Under the pieces are notes generated by a model. It ran no database searches, had not been told where the DNA came from, and saw nothing but the letters and a program-made list of their open reading frames with translations. A stretch of DNA of 64,000 nucleotides from JANQIO01 sp965229625. Its GTDB lineage: Bacteria > Pseudomonadota > Gammaproteobacteria > Pseudomonadales > Halieaceae. The DNA lies in assembly GCA_965229625.1 (NCBI GenBank), contig CBDDJJ010000001.1, positions 1,922,001 through 1,986,000 on the forward strand. Reading direction: 5' to 3'. Shown piece after piece: positions 9,068 to 17,803 of the stretch (the stretch's first letter is position 1; each line of letters starts with the position of its first letter). Made by a program: the position numbers and the translations under genes.

Positions 9068-9850
9068 ATGACCGTGCCATCCATGCGCTTCCGCAAACGC
9101 CACGCCGAACTGCTCTATCACTGCGCCCTGTCGGAACTCAAGCGCGATTCCGATCGCGCCTATTTCGGCATGCTGTGGTGGGTGCTGGACCCGCTGATCT
9201 ACCTGGCGACCTTCTACCTGATCTTCGAGGTGATCATGCAGCGCGGCGGCCCCGGTTTCGTCTACTTCCTGCTCACCGGCCTTGTGTTCTGGCGCTGGTT
9301 TGATTCCACCGTGAGGCTTTCGGCTTTCAGCATCCGCCGTTACAACGGGATTATCAGCCAGGTTTACCTACCCAAGATGCTGCTGCCGCTGATAATGATT
9401 ACCAGCAACCTCATGAAGTTCAGCCTGGTGCTGGTCCCGTTCACCGCTTTCCTGGTGATTTCAGGCTTTACACCGGCTGAGAGCTGGCTCGCCATTCCCC
9501 TGCTGTTGCTGGTGCAACTGGTGCTTGTGGTGGGCGCCAGCCTGCTGGTGGCCGCGGTAATTCCACTGGTGCCGGATCTCATGCAACTGGTGAACTATGG
9601 CATGACGCTGATGTTCTTCATGTCAGGCATCTTCTTCGAGGTGTCCTCGGTCGGTGAGCCGCTACGCTCGGTGCTCTACTTCAACCCCATGGCGGGCATG
9701 CTCAGTGCCTGGCGTGAGGTGCTGCTGTCACAGGGCTTCCCAGCCTGGCCCCAGCTCGCCTACGTGCTGGCCTGCGGCCTGGTGCTGGGGGCGCTGGGCA
9801 GCTGGCTGCTGAACCGCTTCGATCTGCGCTACCCCCGGCTGGTCAACTGA
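9068..9850 (+). CDS. wzm: ABC-2 polysaccharide exporter permease (Wzm-like)
   Basis: A 260-residue integral membrane protein of the ABC-2 type with about six hydrophobic segments. It has the typical amphipathic N-terminus and the FGMLWWVLDPLIYL motif shared by Wzm/KpsM/TagG permeases. With the next gene it would form the inner-membrane exporter for a finished, lipid-linked glycan. The stop and the next start share one base (TGATG), so synthesis of the two subunits is coupled. The symbol is by family resemblance; the exported polymer could be O-antigen, capsule or another surface glycan. Confidence 0.87.
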   Translation: MTVPSMRFRKRHAELLYHCALSELKRDSDRAYFGMLWWVLDPLIYLATFYLIFEVIMQRGGPGFVYFLLTGLVFWRWFDSTVRLSAFSIRRYNGIISQVYLPKMLLPLIMITSNLMKFSLVLVPFTAFLVISGFTPAESWLAIPLLLLVQLVLVVGASLLVAAVIPLVPDLMQLVNYGMTLMFFMSGIFFEVSSVGEPLRSVLYFNPMAGMLSAWREVLLSQGFPAWPQLAYVLACGLVLGALGSWLLNRFDLRYPRLVN

Positions 9851-10518
9851 TGACCACACTGCTCAGTTTCGAGGGCGTGGGCCTGCGCTATACCAACGAC
9901 CGGCGCGGCAGTCCGTGGACCCTGCAGGATGTCAGCTTCGAGGTGCTGTCGGGTGAGACCCTGGGCATTATCGGTCGCAACGGTGCCGGCAAAAGCTCAC
10001 TGCTACGCTTGATGAGCGGACTGATTGCCCCCGACGCCGGCCAGATTGTCCGCCATACCGAGTCCATCCTGCTGCTATCCATCCAACTGGGTTTCCAGCC
10101 CCACCTGACCGGCCGGGAGAACGCCATGCTTAGCGGCATCCTGCTGGGCATGCGCGCGGCCGAGGTGAAAGCAGCGATGGGTGAGATTATCGAGTTCGCG
10201 GAACTCGGTGACCAGATCGACGATGCGGTGCGCACCTACTCAGCCGGTATGCGCGGCCGCCTCGGCTTCGCAGTGGCCTGCCAGGCGCGGCCGGAAATCC
10301 TGCTGATCGACGAGGCCCTGAGCGTCGGTGACCGGGTGTTCCGAGAGAAGTCCCGCAACTACCTGCTAGAGCGATTGCAGTCAGAACAGACGGCGGTGGT
10401 GGTATCACACGATGAAAAACTGATCGCCAACGAATGCAACCGGGTCATCTGGCTCGCCGATGGAGGCATCAAGGCCTGCGGCGCGCCGGACGACGTACTC
10501 GAAGAATACCGGCGCTAG
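9850..10518 (+). CDS. wzt: ABC exporter ATPase, short Wzt/KpsT type
   Basis: A 222-residue nucleotide-binding subunit. Walker A is GRNGAGKS (42-49), the signature loop is YSAGMRGR (130-137), Walker B is ILLIDE (150-155) and the H-loop His is H187. The protein ends soon after the ATPase domain. It therefore lacks the C-terminal carbohydrate-binding domain that full-length Wzt proteins of about 400 residues use to recognise a capped O-antigen. Export here should follow the terminus-independent KpsMT-like mode, or recognition may lie in another protein such as the coiled-coil fusion at 18788. Confidence 0.88.
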   Translation: MTTLLSFEGVGLRYTNDRRGSPWTLQDVSFEVLSGETLGIIGRNGAGKSSLLRLMSGLIAPDAGQIVRHTESILLLSIQLGFQPHLTGRENAMLSGILLGMRAAEVKAAMGEIIEFAELGDQIDDAVRTYSAGMRGRLGFAVACQARPEILLIDEALSVGDRVFREKSRNYLLERLQSEQTAVVVSHDEKLIANECNRVIWLADGGIKACGAPDDVLEEYRR

Positions 10519-10536
10519 CCGAGATCCAGGAGACCT

Positions 10537-11148
10537 ATGCACGCCAGTTCGTTTGAAAAGATGAAAGACTTCCGCGACCGCCACCTGGCGGGCCGCGAAT
10601 CCGAACCCCTGGAGATCTACGACCTGGGCGCCCAGGATATCCTCGGTTCCTACCGGCCGCTGTTTGCAGACACCGCCTGGAACTATCGCGGCGTGGACCT
10701 GGAGGCCGGGCCCAATGTCGATATCGTGTTGAGCGAACCCTACCGCTGGAAGGAGATCCCCTCGGAGTCCTGCGACGTGCTCATCTCCGGCCAGACCTTC
10801 GAACACATCGAGTACTTCTGGATTACCATCCTGGAAATCTGGCGGGTACTGAAGCCCGGCGGCATTGTCTGCATTATCGCACCCTCTGCCGGCAACCAGC
10901 ACCGCTTCCCGGTGGACTGCTGGCGTTTCTATCCCGACGGCTTTACCGCGCTGTGTCACTACGTGGGCCTGCAACCGCGGCAGATCTATACTCAGTGGCA
11001 GCCCAAGGGCACCTACCCGGATTCCAGTGACAGCTGGAAAGACTCCGTGCTGATCGCCGAGAAGCCGGCAATGCCGCCGCTGCTGAAGTTCAAGCACAAC
11101 CTGAAAATGGCACTGCGGCGGCGACTGTCGGCGCCCGCCGCCCGCTAA
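10537..11148 (+). CDS. class I SAM-dependent methyltransferase-like protein
   Basis: A 203-residue protein. The motif I region reads IYDLGAQDILGSY, a loose version of the SAM-binding Gly loop. SCDVLISGQTFEHIEYF (motif II/post-II) and RVLKPGGIVCIIAP (motif III) are well conserved. It starts 18 bp after the ATPase gene with AGGAG about 6 nt upstream of ATG 10537. It probably methylates a sugar hydroxyl or a lipid-linked intermediate of the locus glycan. The degenerate Gly loop leaves some doubt about activity. Confidence 0.75.
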   Translation: MHASSFEKMKDFRDRHLAGRESEPLEIYDLGAQDILGSYRPLFADTAWNYRGVDLEAGPNVDIVLSEPYRWKEIPSESCDVLISGQTFEHIEYFWITILEIWRVLKPGGIVCIIAPSAGNQHRFPVDCWRFYPDGFTALCHYVGLQPRQIYTQWQPKGTYPDSSDSWKDSVLIAEKPAMPPLLKFKHNLKMALRRRLSAPAAR

Positions 11149-11162
11149 CCGGAACCGGCACC

Positions 11163-11810
11163 ATGCGCAGGACGATGGAAGACAGCCTCGATATGCCGCT
11201 GCGGGACGTGCTCGAACACATGCAGCGCCACATGATGCACCAGAGCAGCTACTTCGGTGTGCAAGCCTGGAAGTGCCCGACGGATTTCTGGATGTACCAG
11301 GAAATCCTGTTCGAGACCCGGCCGGATGTAATCATCGAGATTGGTTGCAACCGCGGCGGCGGCACCCTCGCCTTGCACCATCTCTGCCAGAACCTGGGGC
11401 ATGGCCGGGTGATCGGCATCGACATCAGCCTGGACAACATCTCGCCGGCCGTGGCTGCGGAACCGGGCATTCACTTCATCGAAGCCGATGCCGCCGCCTG
11501 TTTTGATGAGGTCACCGCGCTGATCGGCGCCGACGAGCGGGTGCTGGTGATCGAGGACAGCGCCCACACCTACGCCAACACCCTGGCCGTGTTGCGCCAG
11601 TACTCGGCACTGGTCAAAGCGGGAGATTACATAATCGTGGAGGACAGCATCTGCGATCACGGCCTGGTGGTGCCGGGGAGCCCCCGGCCGGGCCCCTATG
11701 AAGCCATCGAGGCTTTTGTCGAAGAGAACACGGACTTCGTGATCGACCGTACCCGCGAAAGGTTCCTGATTACCTGGAACCCGAAAGGTTACCTGCAGCG
11801 CGTCAAGTAA
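11163..11810 (+). CDS. CmcI-family (cephalosporin hydroxylase-like) methyltransferase
   Basis: A 215-residue protein of the CmcI/rhamnosyl O-methyltransferase family. It has VIIEIGCNRGGGTL as SAM-binding motif, GIDISLDN as the acidic ribose-binding strand, VLVIEDSAHTY, and DYIIVEDSICDH for metal and substrate binding. CmcI-like proteins bind SAM and a divalent metal and act as sugar O-methyltransferases in polysaccharide loci, despite the 'hydroxylase' name. It is last in the plus-strand block 9068-11810 and overlaps the convergent next gene by 8 bp. Confidence 0.78.
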   Translation: MRRTMEDSLDMPLRDVLEHMQRHMMHQSSYFGVQAWKCPTDFWMYQEILFETRPDVIIEIGCNRGGGTLALHHLCQNLGHGRVIGIDISLDNISPAVAAEPGIHFIEADAAACFDEVTALIGADERVLVIEDSAHTYANTLAVLRQYSALVKAGDYIIVEDSICDHGLVVPGSPRPGPYEAIEAFVEENTDFVIDRTRERFLITWNPKGYLQRVK

Positions 11811-12567
11811 TCTCGATGGGGCTGTTGTTCAGCTCCTCGCCACCCTCGATCGCCACGCTCACCACGTCTCCGGGCACCAGCGTCCGCTCGAGCTCGAATT
11901 CAAAGGCGATCCTGCCATTCGCGCTGAAGCCTACCCGTGCCAGGTCTTCCCGGTAGCGGTCAGCCAGCGTCTCCGCGCAGCGTTCACCATTGAGGTACAA
12001 CACTACTGCCGCCGGTACGGAACTGCCGGGTGCCTGCGCCCAGCCAAAGACGCGACTGCCCTCGGCCTGGTCGAGCCGCCCGCGCCCCTTGATCAGCGCC
12101 GGGTCGCCGGCGCTGTCGGCCTCCCGGCGCAGGGTTTCTCGGTGGGCCTGATAGAGGGCGGCCACGTCGATCTCCAGGGGACCGGAGCTGAAGGATGGAG
12201 CCAGCACGTCGAGCGTCAGGGAGCCGCCGTCGGCTGCAAGATCCACATCGAGCAGGAAATCAAAGCCAACGAACTCGGAAACGTCCACCCCGCGACGGCG
12301 ATAGGTGGCGACAACGTCGGGCCGCGACGTGACTGGCCGAACCCACTTCATGACACCTGCGCGCCCGGCCACCCGGACACGAATCGGCTCGTCCCCGGGG
12401 GACACGGCCCAGCCAATACAGCGCAGGCAAAGGTGGCCGTCGTCATCGCTCTGCCAGACATGCGGCAAGTGCACACAGTACTCCATCGGCGTGACCGTAG
12501 TCTCGGTAATAGCATCGCCATTGCCGTCGAACTGTGCGCGGCGTATGGATGTGTCCCAGTCGCTCAT
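11803..12567 (-). CDS. protein of two tandem GWA beta-sandwich modules
   Basis: A 254-residue protein from ATG 12567. It has no enzyme motif. It consists of two modules: residues about 45-130 (IGWAV, then SRPDV, then GFDF, then SFSSGPLEI) and about 160-254 (FGWAQ, then LNGE, then DRYREDLARVGFS, then ELERTLVPGD). The same modules are fused to the neighbouring methyltransferase (15689), both sulfotransferases (16805, 17796) and the C-terminus of the SGNH protein just upstream (12590). No signal peptide is visible. A carbohydrate-binding or scaffolding role is inferred from this distribution. It is last gene of the operon 15512-11803, 22 bp after the SGNH gene. Confidence 0.75.
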   Translation of the reverse strand: MSDWDTSIRRAQFDGNGDAITETTVTPMEYCVHLPHVWQSDDDGHLCLRCIGWAVSPGDEPIRVRVAGRAGVMKWVRPVTSRPDVVATYRRRGVDVSEFVGFDFLLDVDLAADGGSLTLDVLAPSFSSGPLEIDVAALYQAHRETLRREADSAGDPALIKGRGRLDQAEGSRVFGWAQAPGSSVPAAVVLYLNGERCAETLADRYREDLARVGFSANGRIAFEFELERTLVPGDVVSVAIEGGEELNNSPIEIT

Positions 12568-12589
12568 GGTGAAAAGGGTGCTGCCCGGA

Positions 12590-14131
12590 TCAAAGGACGA
12601 CAAGTCTAAACACTTTGTCACAGGCAAACCAATCACCGGCGCCGTTCTCAAAGCGGGGCTCGAGAAGATAATTGCCGCGCCGCAGGTCGCTGATATCGAG
12701 GTTGCCCCGGAACCCGACCTGGGCAAACTGCTCGCCAAAACGACCGGCCACGTCCGGCCGGGACAGCGCAGTCGCCATGGCATAGGCCCGGTCCTTGCCG
12801 AGGAAGCCCTGCTCCCTGACAAGGAAGTATCCAGTGGGCTGCATGCCCGCCAGTTTCGACCAGCCACCGAACTCCAGCATGCCCAGATCTTCAAAGGCGA
12901 TGCGAACAGGCTTGCCGGCGAAGCGGGCGCGATTGACAGTATCCAGGCGGCAGCTCAGGGGTTCCGCTTCGGCGGCCAGCGCGGCGCGGGCAGGCGCGGA
13001 ATCGAGCGCGACACGTCGGAAGCCTGACTCCTGCTGCCAGTGACTGTACTCACGGTCCTGCCGGTAGCGATGGACAGGAACCAGCGGGCCTACAATCTGC
13101 TCCCGCACGCGGGCATTGTGGCGCTTCAGCGTCTCGACGCTGACTCGATGCCCAAAGCCTCCCGGCGCGATCTCGTCCGGAGCGGTCAGGATGTCCATCA
13201 TGCGCTGCCCGACATTCGGGCGGAAATGAATAACGTCGTAGAAGTTGACGGTATCCGCCAGCGACTCCTCATACACCAGGAAATCATGGAACGGGCCCAG
13301 TTCCGCCAGCATGGCTTTGAGCAGCTCCAGCATGCCCAGGTTGTGCCAGCGCAGGTTGTTGGCAAAGGTCGGCTGCAGGAACAGTATCGCTTCGATGTCG
13401 TTTGCGGCCAGCAAATTGAGGGTCGCCGCCAGGTCAGCCCGCAGGTGTTGCAGGCCGTACTGGTCCGGTGGGTTGTAGGGGAAACGGAAGAAGGCCTGCT
13501 GCGCATGCGCGGCGGGATCGGCGTCGATCTCGGTGTCGCAGGACTCACACAGGCTGCGGCCCGTGGTCTGGAACTGGTAACTCACCTGCGGGCGCTGTTG
13601 CCGCTGCGGATCAAAATACAGGGCATCCGTATTCGACAGCGGGCGCAACAGGTAGTCGAGGTGGAAGCGCCAACCCGGCTCGCCGGCCACCACCGGGTGC
13701 TGGCGCCGCAGGTAATCGGTGGCGTGTCGTCCCGGGTCCAGCAGGTAGGCCATTTCATCGACTGCGATATAGACCCGCTGCAGCGCGGGCAATTCCTCCA
13801 CCAGGACATTCAGTACTTCCAGGTGGTCGCGCGGCAGGCCCTCGGAATAGGCAAAGTTGTAGGCGCCGTTGCCGAGGTTCTCCGCAAAGGGGATATTGGC
13901 GGCCTTGGAGGAGCCAAACAGCAAGGTGGTGATCTCCTCGCGACGCGACCGCAGCGCCTCGAACTTATGGTAGCGCTCGTTGGGAATCACCCCGCGCCAG
14001 TCCTGGCGCTGGCCAAAGATGCCGTAGTAATCCTGCACCCAGTTATAGGTGGGCAGCAACAGCGCACACAGCAGCGGCAGCAGCCACCAGGCGCGGCGCG
14101 CGGACTCAGAAGTTGAAGTAGATGAATTCAC
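12590..14131 (-). CDS. SGNH-like acyltransferase partner with C-terminal GWA module
   Basis: About 513 residues from GTG 14131, overlapping the MBOAT stop by 26 bp; no ATG lies near the membrane anchor, so the start is not certain. A single N-terminal membrane segment (about residues 15-27) is followed by a DltD/AlgX-like periplasmic domain. This has FGSSKA as nucleophile block (S74 or S75) and YDVIHFRP with D299 and H302 as the likely Asp/His pair. Residues about 392-513 form a GWA module (FGGWS, then LSRPDVAGRF, then VGFRG). It should act with the adjacent MBOAT to acylate the glycan. The C-terminal module is unusual for this family. Confidence 0.78.
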   Translation of the reverse strand: MNSSTSTSESARRAWWLLPLLCALLLPTYNWVQDYYGIFGQRQDWRGVIPNERYHKFEALRSRREEITTLLFGSSKAANIPFAENLGNGAYNFAYSEGLPRDHLEVLNVLVEELPALQRVYIAVDEMAYLLDPGRHATDYLRRQHPVVAGEPGWRFHLDYLLRPLSNTDALYFDPQRQQRPQVSYQFQTTGRSLCESCDTEIDADPAAHAQQAFFRFPYNPPDQYGLQHLRADLAATLNLLAANDIEAILFLQPTFANNLRWHNLGMLELLKAMLAELGPFHDFLVYEESLADTVNFYDVIHFRPNVGQRMMDILTAPDEIAPGGFGHRVSVETLKRHNARVREQIVGPLVPVHRYRQDREYSHWQQESGFRRVALDSAPARAALAAEAEPLSCRLDTVNRARFAGKPVRIAFEDLGMLEFGGWSKLAGMQPTGYFLVREQGFLGKDRAYAMATALSRPDVAGRFGEQFAQVGFRGNLDISDLRRGNYLLEPRFENGAGDWFACDKVFRLVVL

Positions 14132-15512
14132 TGCTGCTGGTATTGAAAGAGAGCGCGATGATAAACAGGGTGAGAGTGAGGGGCCACATGCGCGATTGCA
14201 ACTGGGCGTCGGCACTCAGTTCATTGGAGTTGCGTGCGAGGAAACACAGCAGCGCACTGCCGCCAATCAACAGCAGGTCGAGCGCCGTGATAGCGAGCGC
14301 GCTGGCGGACGCTGCGCAGTCAACATGGTAGTGGCCAATATCAAACAGGGCGCGATACATGGCGAAGGCAGCGTCGGCATCGGCGGACCGAAACAGCACC
14401 AGGCTCAGGACAAAAAACAGGAAGGTGATGGCGATGGCGGCGCGCTCCGGGACAAACTCCAGGCGGCCATGCAACACCGTGACGAACAGCACCGCCAGTC
14501 CATGGAGAATGCCGAACAGCACAAAGTTCCAGCCGGCCCCGTGCCAGGTGCCCACCAGCACAAAGGTCAGGAAGACTGCCACCAATGGTCGGGCGCCGCT
14601 GCGTGCCCTGCCCCGCAGTGGGCCATAAACATAGCGGGTCATGAAGTCGTTGAGGGTAATATGCCAGCGCCGCCAGAATTCGCGAATATTGCGTGAGCGG
14701 TATGGACTATTGAAGTTGAGTGGCAGGCGAATATTGAAGCAGCGCGCCGCCCCCATCGCCATATCGGTATAGCCGCTGAAATCAAAGTAGAGCTGGAAGG
14801 TATAGGCCAGCACCACCAGCGCCACTTCATGGGGTGGCAGGGAAGCCGCCGTGGCAAAGCCAGTGCCCACCAGCGGCACCAGGGCGTCTGCCAGCACGGT
14901 CTTCTTGAAAAAACCGATAGCGATATAGAACAGGCCGACTCGCAGGTTGTCCGGATCGATCCTCAGGAAATCGTCGCGATTGAACTGCGGCACCACTTTC
15001 GAGTGATGCACGATGGGCCCGGCAATCAACTGCGGGAAAAAGCACACGAACAGGCAGTAGTTCAGGAAACCGGGCGCCGCCACCTGGCCGCGATAGGCAT
15101 CCACCAGGAAGGCGATCTGCTGGAAGGTATAGAAACTGATGGCCAGCGGCAGCAACAGGTGCGACAGGGCCAGCTCGGTGCCCGCCAGCGCGTTCACGTT
15201 GGCGACCAGGAAATCGGCGTACTTGTAATAACCCAGTAAGCCCAGGTTGAAGGCCACCCCCAGCCACAGCGCGGGCCGCCGCAGGGTCGATTCATCAGCC
15301 CGGCGCAGGTAGCTGCCAATGCTGTAGTTCACCGCGATGGAAGCCAGCAGCAGCGGCAGGTAGCCGAGTTTCCAGTAGGCATAGAAAAACAGCGAGGCCA
15401 ACACCAGCATCAGGCGGGCGAGGGTTGCCCGGCCAGTCAGGCTGGCGAGCAGGAACAGGAGGAATACCGAAGGCAGAAAAACGGCAAGGTATTCGAAGGA
15501 ATTAAACAGCAT
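14106..15512 (-). CDS. MBOAT-family O-acyltransferase (second copy)
   Basis: A polytopic protein of 468 residues starting at ATG 15512 with MLFNSFEYLAVFLP, the classical start of the AlgI group. The frame is open further upstream but lacks family similarity there. The catalytic block WHGAGWNF carries H324; LYFDFSGYTDMAMG and WRRWHITLNDF precede it. It closely resembles the MBOAT at 1869-3302 (shared FFPQLIAGPIVHH, YYKYADFLV versus YFKYANFLV) and is probably a paralogue with a different acceptor site. A good sigma70-like promoter lies 47-75 bp upstream. Confidence 0.92.
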   Translation of the reverse strand: MLFNSFEYLAVFLPSVFLLFLLASLTGRATLARLMLVLASLFFYAYWKLGYLPLLLASIAVNYSIGSYLRRADESTLRRPALWLGVAFNLGLLGYYKYADFLVANVNALAGTELALSHLLLPLAISFYTFQQIAFLVDAYRGQVAAPGFLNYCLFVCFFPQLIAGPIVHHSKVVPQFNRDDFLRIDPDNLRVGLFYIAIGFFKKTVLADALVPLVGTGFATAASLPPHEVALVVLAYTFQLYFDFSGYTDMAMGAARCFNIRLPLNFNSPYRSRNIREFWRRWHITLNDFMTRYVYGPLRGRARSGARPLVAVFLTFVLVGTWHGAGWNFVLFGILHGLAVLFVTVLHGRLEFVPERAAIAITFLFFVLSLVLFRSADADAAFAMYRALFDIGHYHVDCAASASALAITALDLLLIGGSALLCFLARNSNELSADAQLQSRMWPLTLTLFIIALSFNTSSSEFIYFNF

Positions 15513-15558
15513 GCCCGGGAAGGCGCTCTTGCCGATCCGTTGGAATTGTTTGTCGCGG

Positions 15559-15587
15559 ATTTTAGAGTAGAATCCGGTATCGCTCAA
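15559..15587 (-). promoter_or_regulatory. sigma70-like promoter of the second MBOAT operon
   Basis: On the minus strand TTGAGC (15587-15582) is followed after exactly 17 bp by TAAAAT (15564-15559): 4/6 and 5/6 matches to the consensus boxes. Transcription would start near 15552 and give a leader of about 40 nt before ATG 15512. It should drive MBOAT, SGNH and the double-module protein. Confidence 0.6.
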
Positions 15588-15688
15588 TTTGCCGCGCTGC
15601 GCACAGTTCCCACTGGTGCAGGCTTGTAACGCGGAATCGCTCCCAACTTCTATTGCATAGAACACCAGACAACTTCAAAGCCAGCGCC

Positions 15689-16798
15689 ATGACCATTCAG
15701 ACAGCCCAACTGCCGCGCACCGACGGTGAAGGCAGTGCCACGTCTTCGCTCGAGTTCTGTTTCGACGCCCCCCGCCAGTGGACCTTTATTCACAAGCCAC
15801 GCAGCGTCCAGTTCAGCGGCTGGGCGGCCAGCTTCGATGACAGCCCGGCCCGGGTACTGGTCACCTCGCCGGATGGCAGCCAGGCCGAATATGGCATGAC
15901 GGTGGAGCGCCCGGATGTTGTGGCTCATTTCGCCAACCAGTCAAAGCAGGCGCCGCTGCAGTGTGGCTTTGCCTTCGAACTGGAGATTCCCTCCGGCCGT
16001 GGGGCGGATCACGTGCTGCAGCTCGAGGTTCTCAACGATGGCTTCAGCTCCGGCCCGGTTGAATTCCGGGCCCGGGATTTCGGCTCCATGCGCTGGGAGC
16101 AAAACGGCGCAGAGCAGGAAGCCGACACCAGCCGCGGCAACTACAAGGACACCTGGAACGCCGTCTCTGATAACGAGAGCAATGCCAAGATTTCGGTCGC
16201 GGGCTACACCGATGAGGCTGAATTTGAACGTACCTCCAGGTTCACGCTGCAGGTGCTCAAGGACAGCGTGGGCGTCAATGACGAAGACACCATCCTCGAA
16301 ATCGGCTGCGGAGTGGGCCGCATGGCGCGCACCCTGTCACCCCTGTGCAAACGCTGGATTGGTGCCGACGTCTCGGAAAACATGCTGGACCACGCGCGCA
16401 CCCGCACCGGCGATCTCGCCAACGTCGAGTTCCAGGCGCTGAACGGCTGGGACCTGTCCGCCATCGAGGACGCCAGCATCGACATGGTGTACTGCACCGT
16501 AGTGTTCATGCACCTCGACGAATGGGACCGCTTCAACTACATCTGCGAGGCCATGCGGGTCCTGCGCCCCGGCGGCCGGCTCTACGTTGACAACTACAAC
16601 CTGCTGTCGCGGGAGGGCTGGGACTTCTTCATGAAGAACATGCTGGATTACCACCCGTTACAGCGGCCGGCGAACATCAGCAAGTCCTCCACACCCCAGG
16701 AGCTGTGTCATTTCCTCACCATGGCCGGCTTCGACGATGTGCGTCACCACGCCGGTGACGACATGTGGGTATATGCCTGGGGCCGGAAGCCCGGCTGA
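15689..16798 (+). CDS. GWA-module / SAM methyltransferase fusion
   Basis: A 369-residue protein from ATG 15689. Residues about 20-130 are a GWA module (FSGWAAS at 42-48, ERPDVVAHF at 73-81, CGFAFELE, GFSSGPVEF). Residues about 180-369 are a class I methyltransferase with LEIGCGVGR (203-211), the acidic GADVSENML strand, MVYCTVVFMHL and RVLRPGGRLYV. It is probably a sugar-modifying methyltransferase whose module recognises the same partner as the other GWA proteins. It heads the plus-strand block 15689-22408; the next gene starts 6 bp after its stop. Confidence 0.8.
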   Translation: MTIQTAQLPRTDGEGSATSSLEFCFDAPRQWTFIHKPRSVQFSGWAASFDDSPARVLVTSPDGSQAEYGMTVERPDVVAHFANQSKQAPLQCGFAFELEIPSGRGADHVLQLEVLNDGFSSGPVEFRARDFGSMRWEQNGAEQEADTSRGNYKDTWNAVSDNESNAKISVAGYTDEAEFERTSRFTLQVLKDSVGVNDEDTILEIGCGVGRMARTLSPLCKRWIGADVSENMLDHARTRTGDLANVEFQALNGWDLSAIEDASIDMVYCTVVFMHLDEWDRFNYICEAMRVLRPGGRLYVDNYNLLSREGWDFFMKNMLDYHPLQRPANISKSSTPQELCHFLTMAGFDDVRHHAGDDMWVYAWGRKPG

Positions 16799-16804
16799 TC
16801 CCCG

Positions 16805-17803
16805 GTGCCGCCTACCCAGCGACAGGCTGCGCTGCAGGACCTCGTCAACAACGGCCTCGAGGTGCTCAACGCCGAGCAGCTTTCATCACAACCGCCGGTC
16901 GCCATCGTTGTGCTGGGAGCAGCACGGGGCGGCACCTCGGCCGTGGCGGCCTGCCTGGACGCCCTGGGCATATCAATGGGCCGCGGCGCATTGCCGCCGG
17001 TATACGAGGACCTGGAGCTGGCGCTGGCCATCGAGGAAGGGCGCGAGGCCGATGCCAGGGCACTGATCGATGAGCGCAGCACTGTAAGCCCCTGGGGCTA
17101 CAAGCGGCCAGGCTTCAGCCGCTACCTCCCGCACTATCACGCGGCACTGGGCAACGTCCGCTACATCGCCGTGTTCCGGGATCCGCTGGCCACTGCCCTG
17201 CGCGCCCAGCTCTCCAGTGAGGCTGACCTGTTGGGCACCATGCGCAGGACCCTGGACGAGTATCGCCGCAGCCAGCAGTTTCTCAGGGAAAGCGGCGCGC
17301 CGGCGCTGCTGGTGTCATATGAGAAGCTGCTGGAAAACCCGGCCGGCTTCGTCGATGCGCTGGCCGACTTCTGTGGCTGCCCCGAGGCCGATCGAGAGCG
17401 TGCCGTCGCCAGCATCGAAGCCAGCCCCGCGCGGTACCTGGACCACACCCGCAACAACAAGAGCCGGGGCCGGCTGGACATTGTCGAGCGCCGCCGTGTA
17501 CGCGGCTGGGCCCAGTACCTCACCCACCGGCGCCAGGCCGAGGTAGCCATCGAGGTCAACGGGCAGGAAGTGGCGCGGCTGCCTGCCGACCAGTACCGGG
17601 AAGACCTCGCCGAGATGGGTATCAGTGCCGACGGCCGCTGCGCCTTCGACCTCGAACTGCAAGAACCGCTGCAGCCCGGCGATACAGTGCGCGCCTTCGT
17701 CACCGGCGATCCCTTTGACATCATGAATAGCCCGCTCACTTTCAGGCAGCCCCAGCCCTGGTGGCGGCGCTGGGCGGAGCGCGTGGGGTTGCGCCGTGGC
17801 TGA
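16805..17803 (+). CDS. sulfotransferase-like protein with C-terminal GWA module (copy 1)
   Basis: A 332-residue protein starting at GTG 16805. Residues about 33-215 form a P-loop sulfotransferase-like domain: GAARGGTSA (38-46) as the 5'-phosphosulfate loop and VFRDPLATALRAQ (from 123) as the 3'-phosphate segment. A later LLVSYEKLLENP motif is typical of bacterial family members. Residues about 221-315 are a GWA module (VRGWAQY, VNGQE, DQYREDLAEMGIS). The P-loop lacks the Lys of classical PKSGTT sulfotransferases, as in other bacterial ARGGTS members. It overlaps its downstream paralogue by 8 bp. Confidence 0.75.
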   Translation: MPPTQRQAALQDLVNNGLEVLNAEQLSSQPPVAIVVLGAARGGTSAVAACLDALGISMGRGALPPVYEDLELALAIEEGREADARALIDERSTVSPWGYKRPGFSRYLPHYHAALGNVRYIAVFRDPLATALRAQLSSEADLLGTMRRTLDEYRRSQQFLRESGAPALLVSYEKLLENPAGFVDALADFCGCPEADRERAVASIEASPARYLDHTRNNKSRGRLDIVERRRVRGWAQYLTHRRQAEVAIEVNGQEVARLPADQYREDLAEMGISADGRCAFDLELQEPLQPGDTVRAFVTGDPFDIMNSPLTFRQPQPWWRRWAERVGLRRG

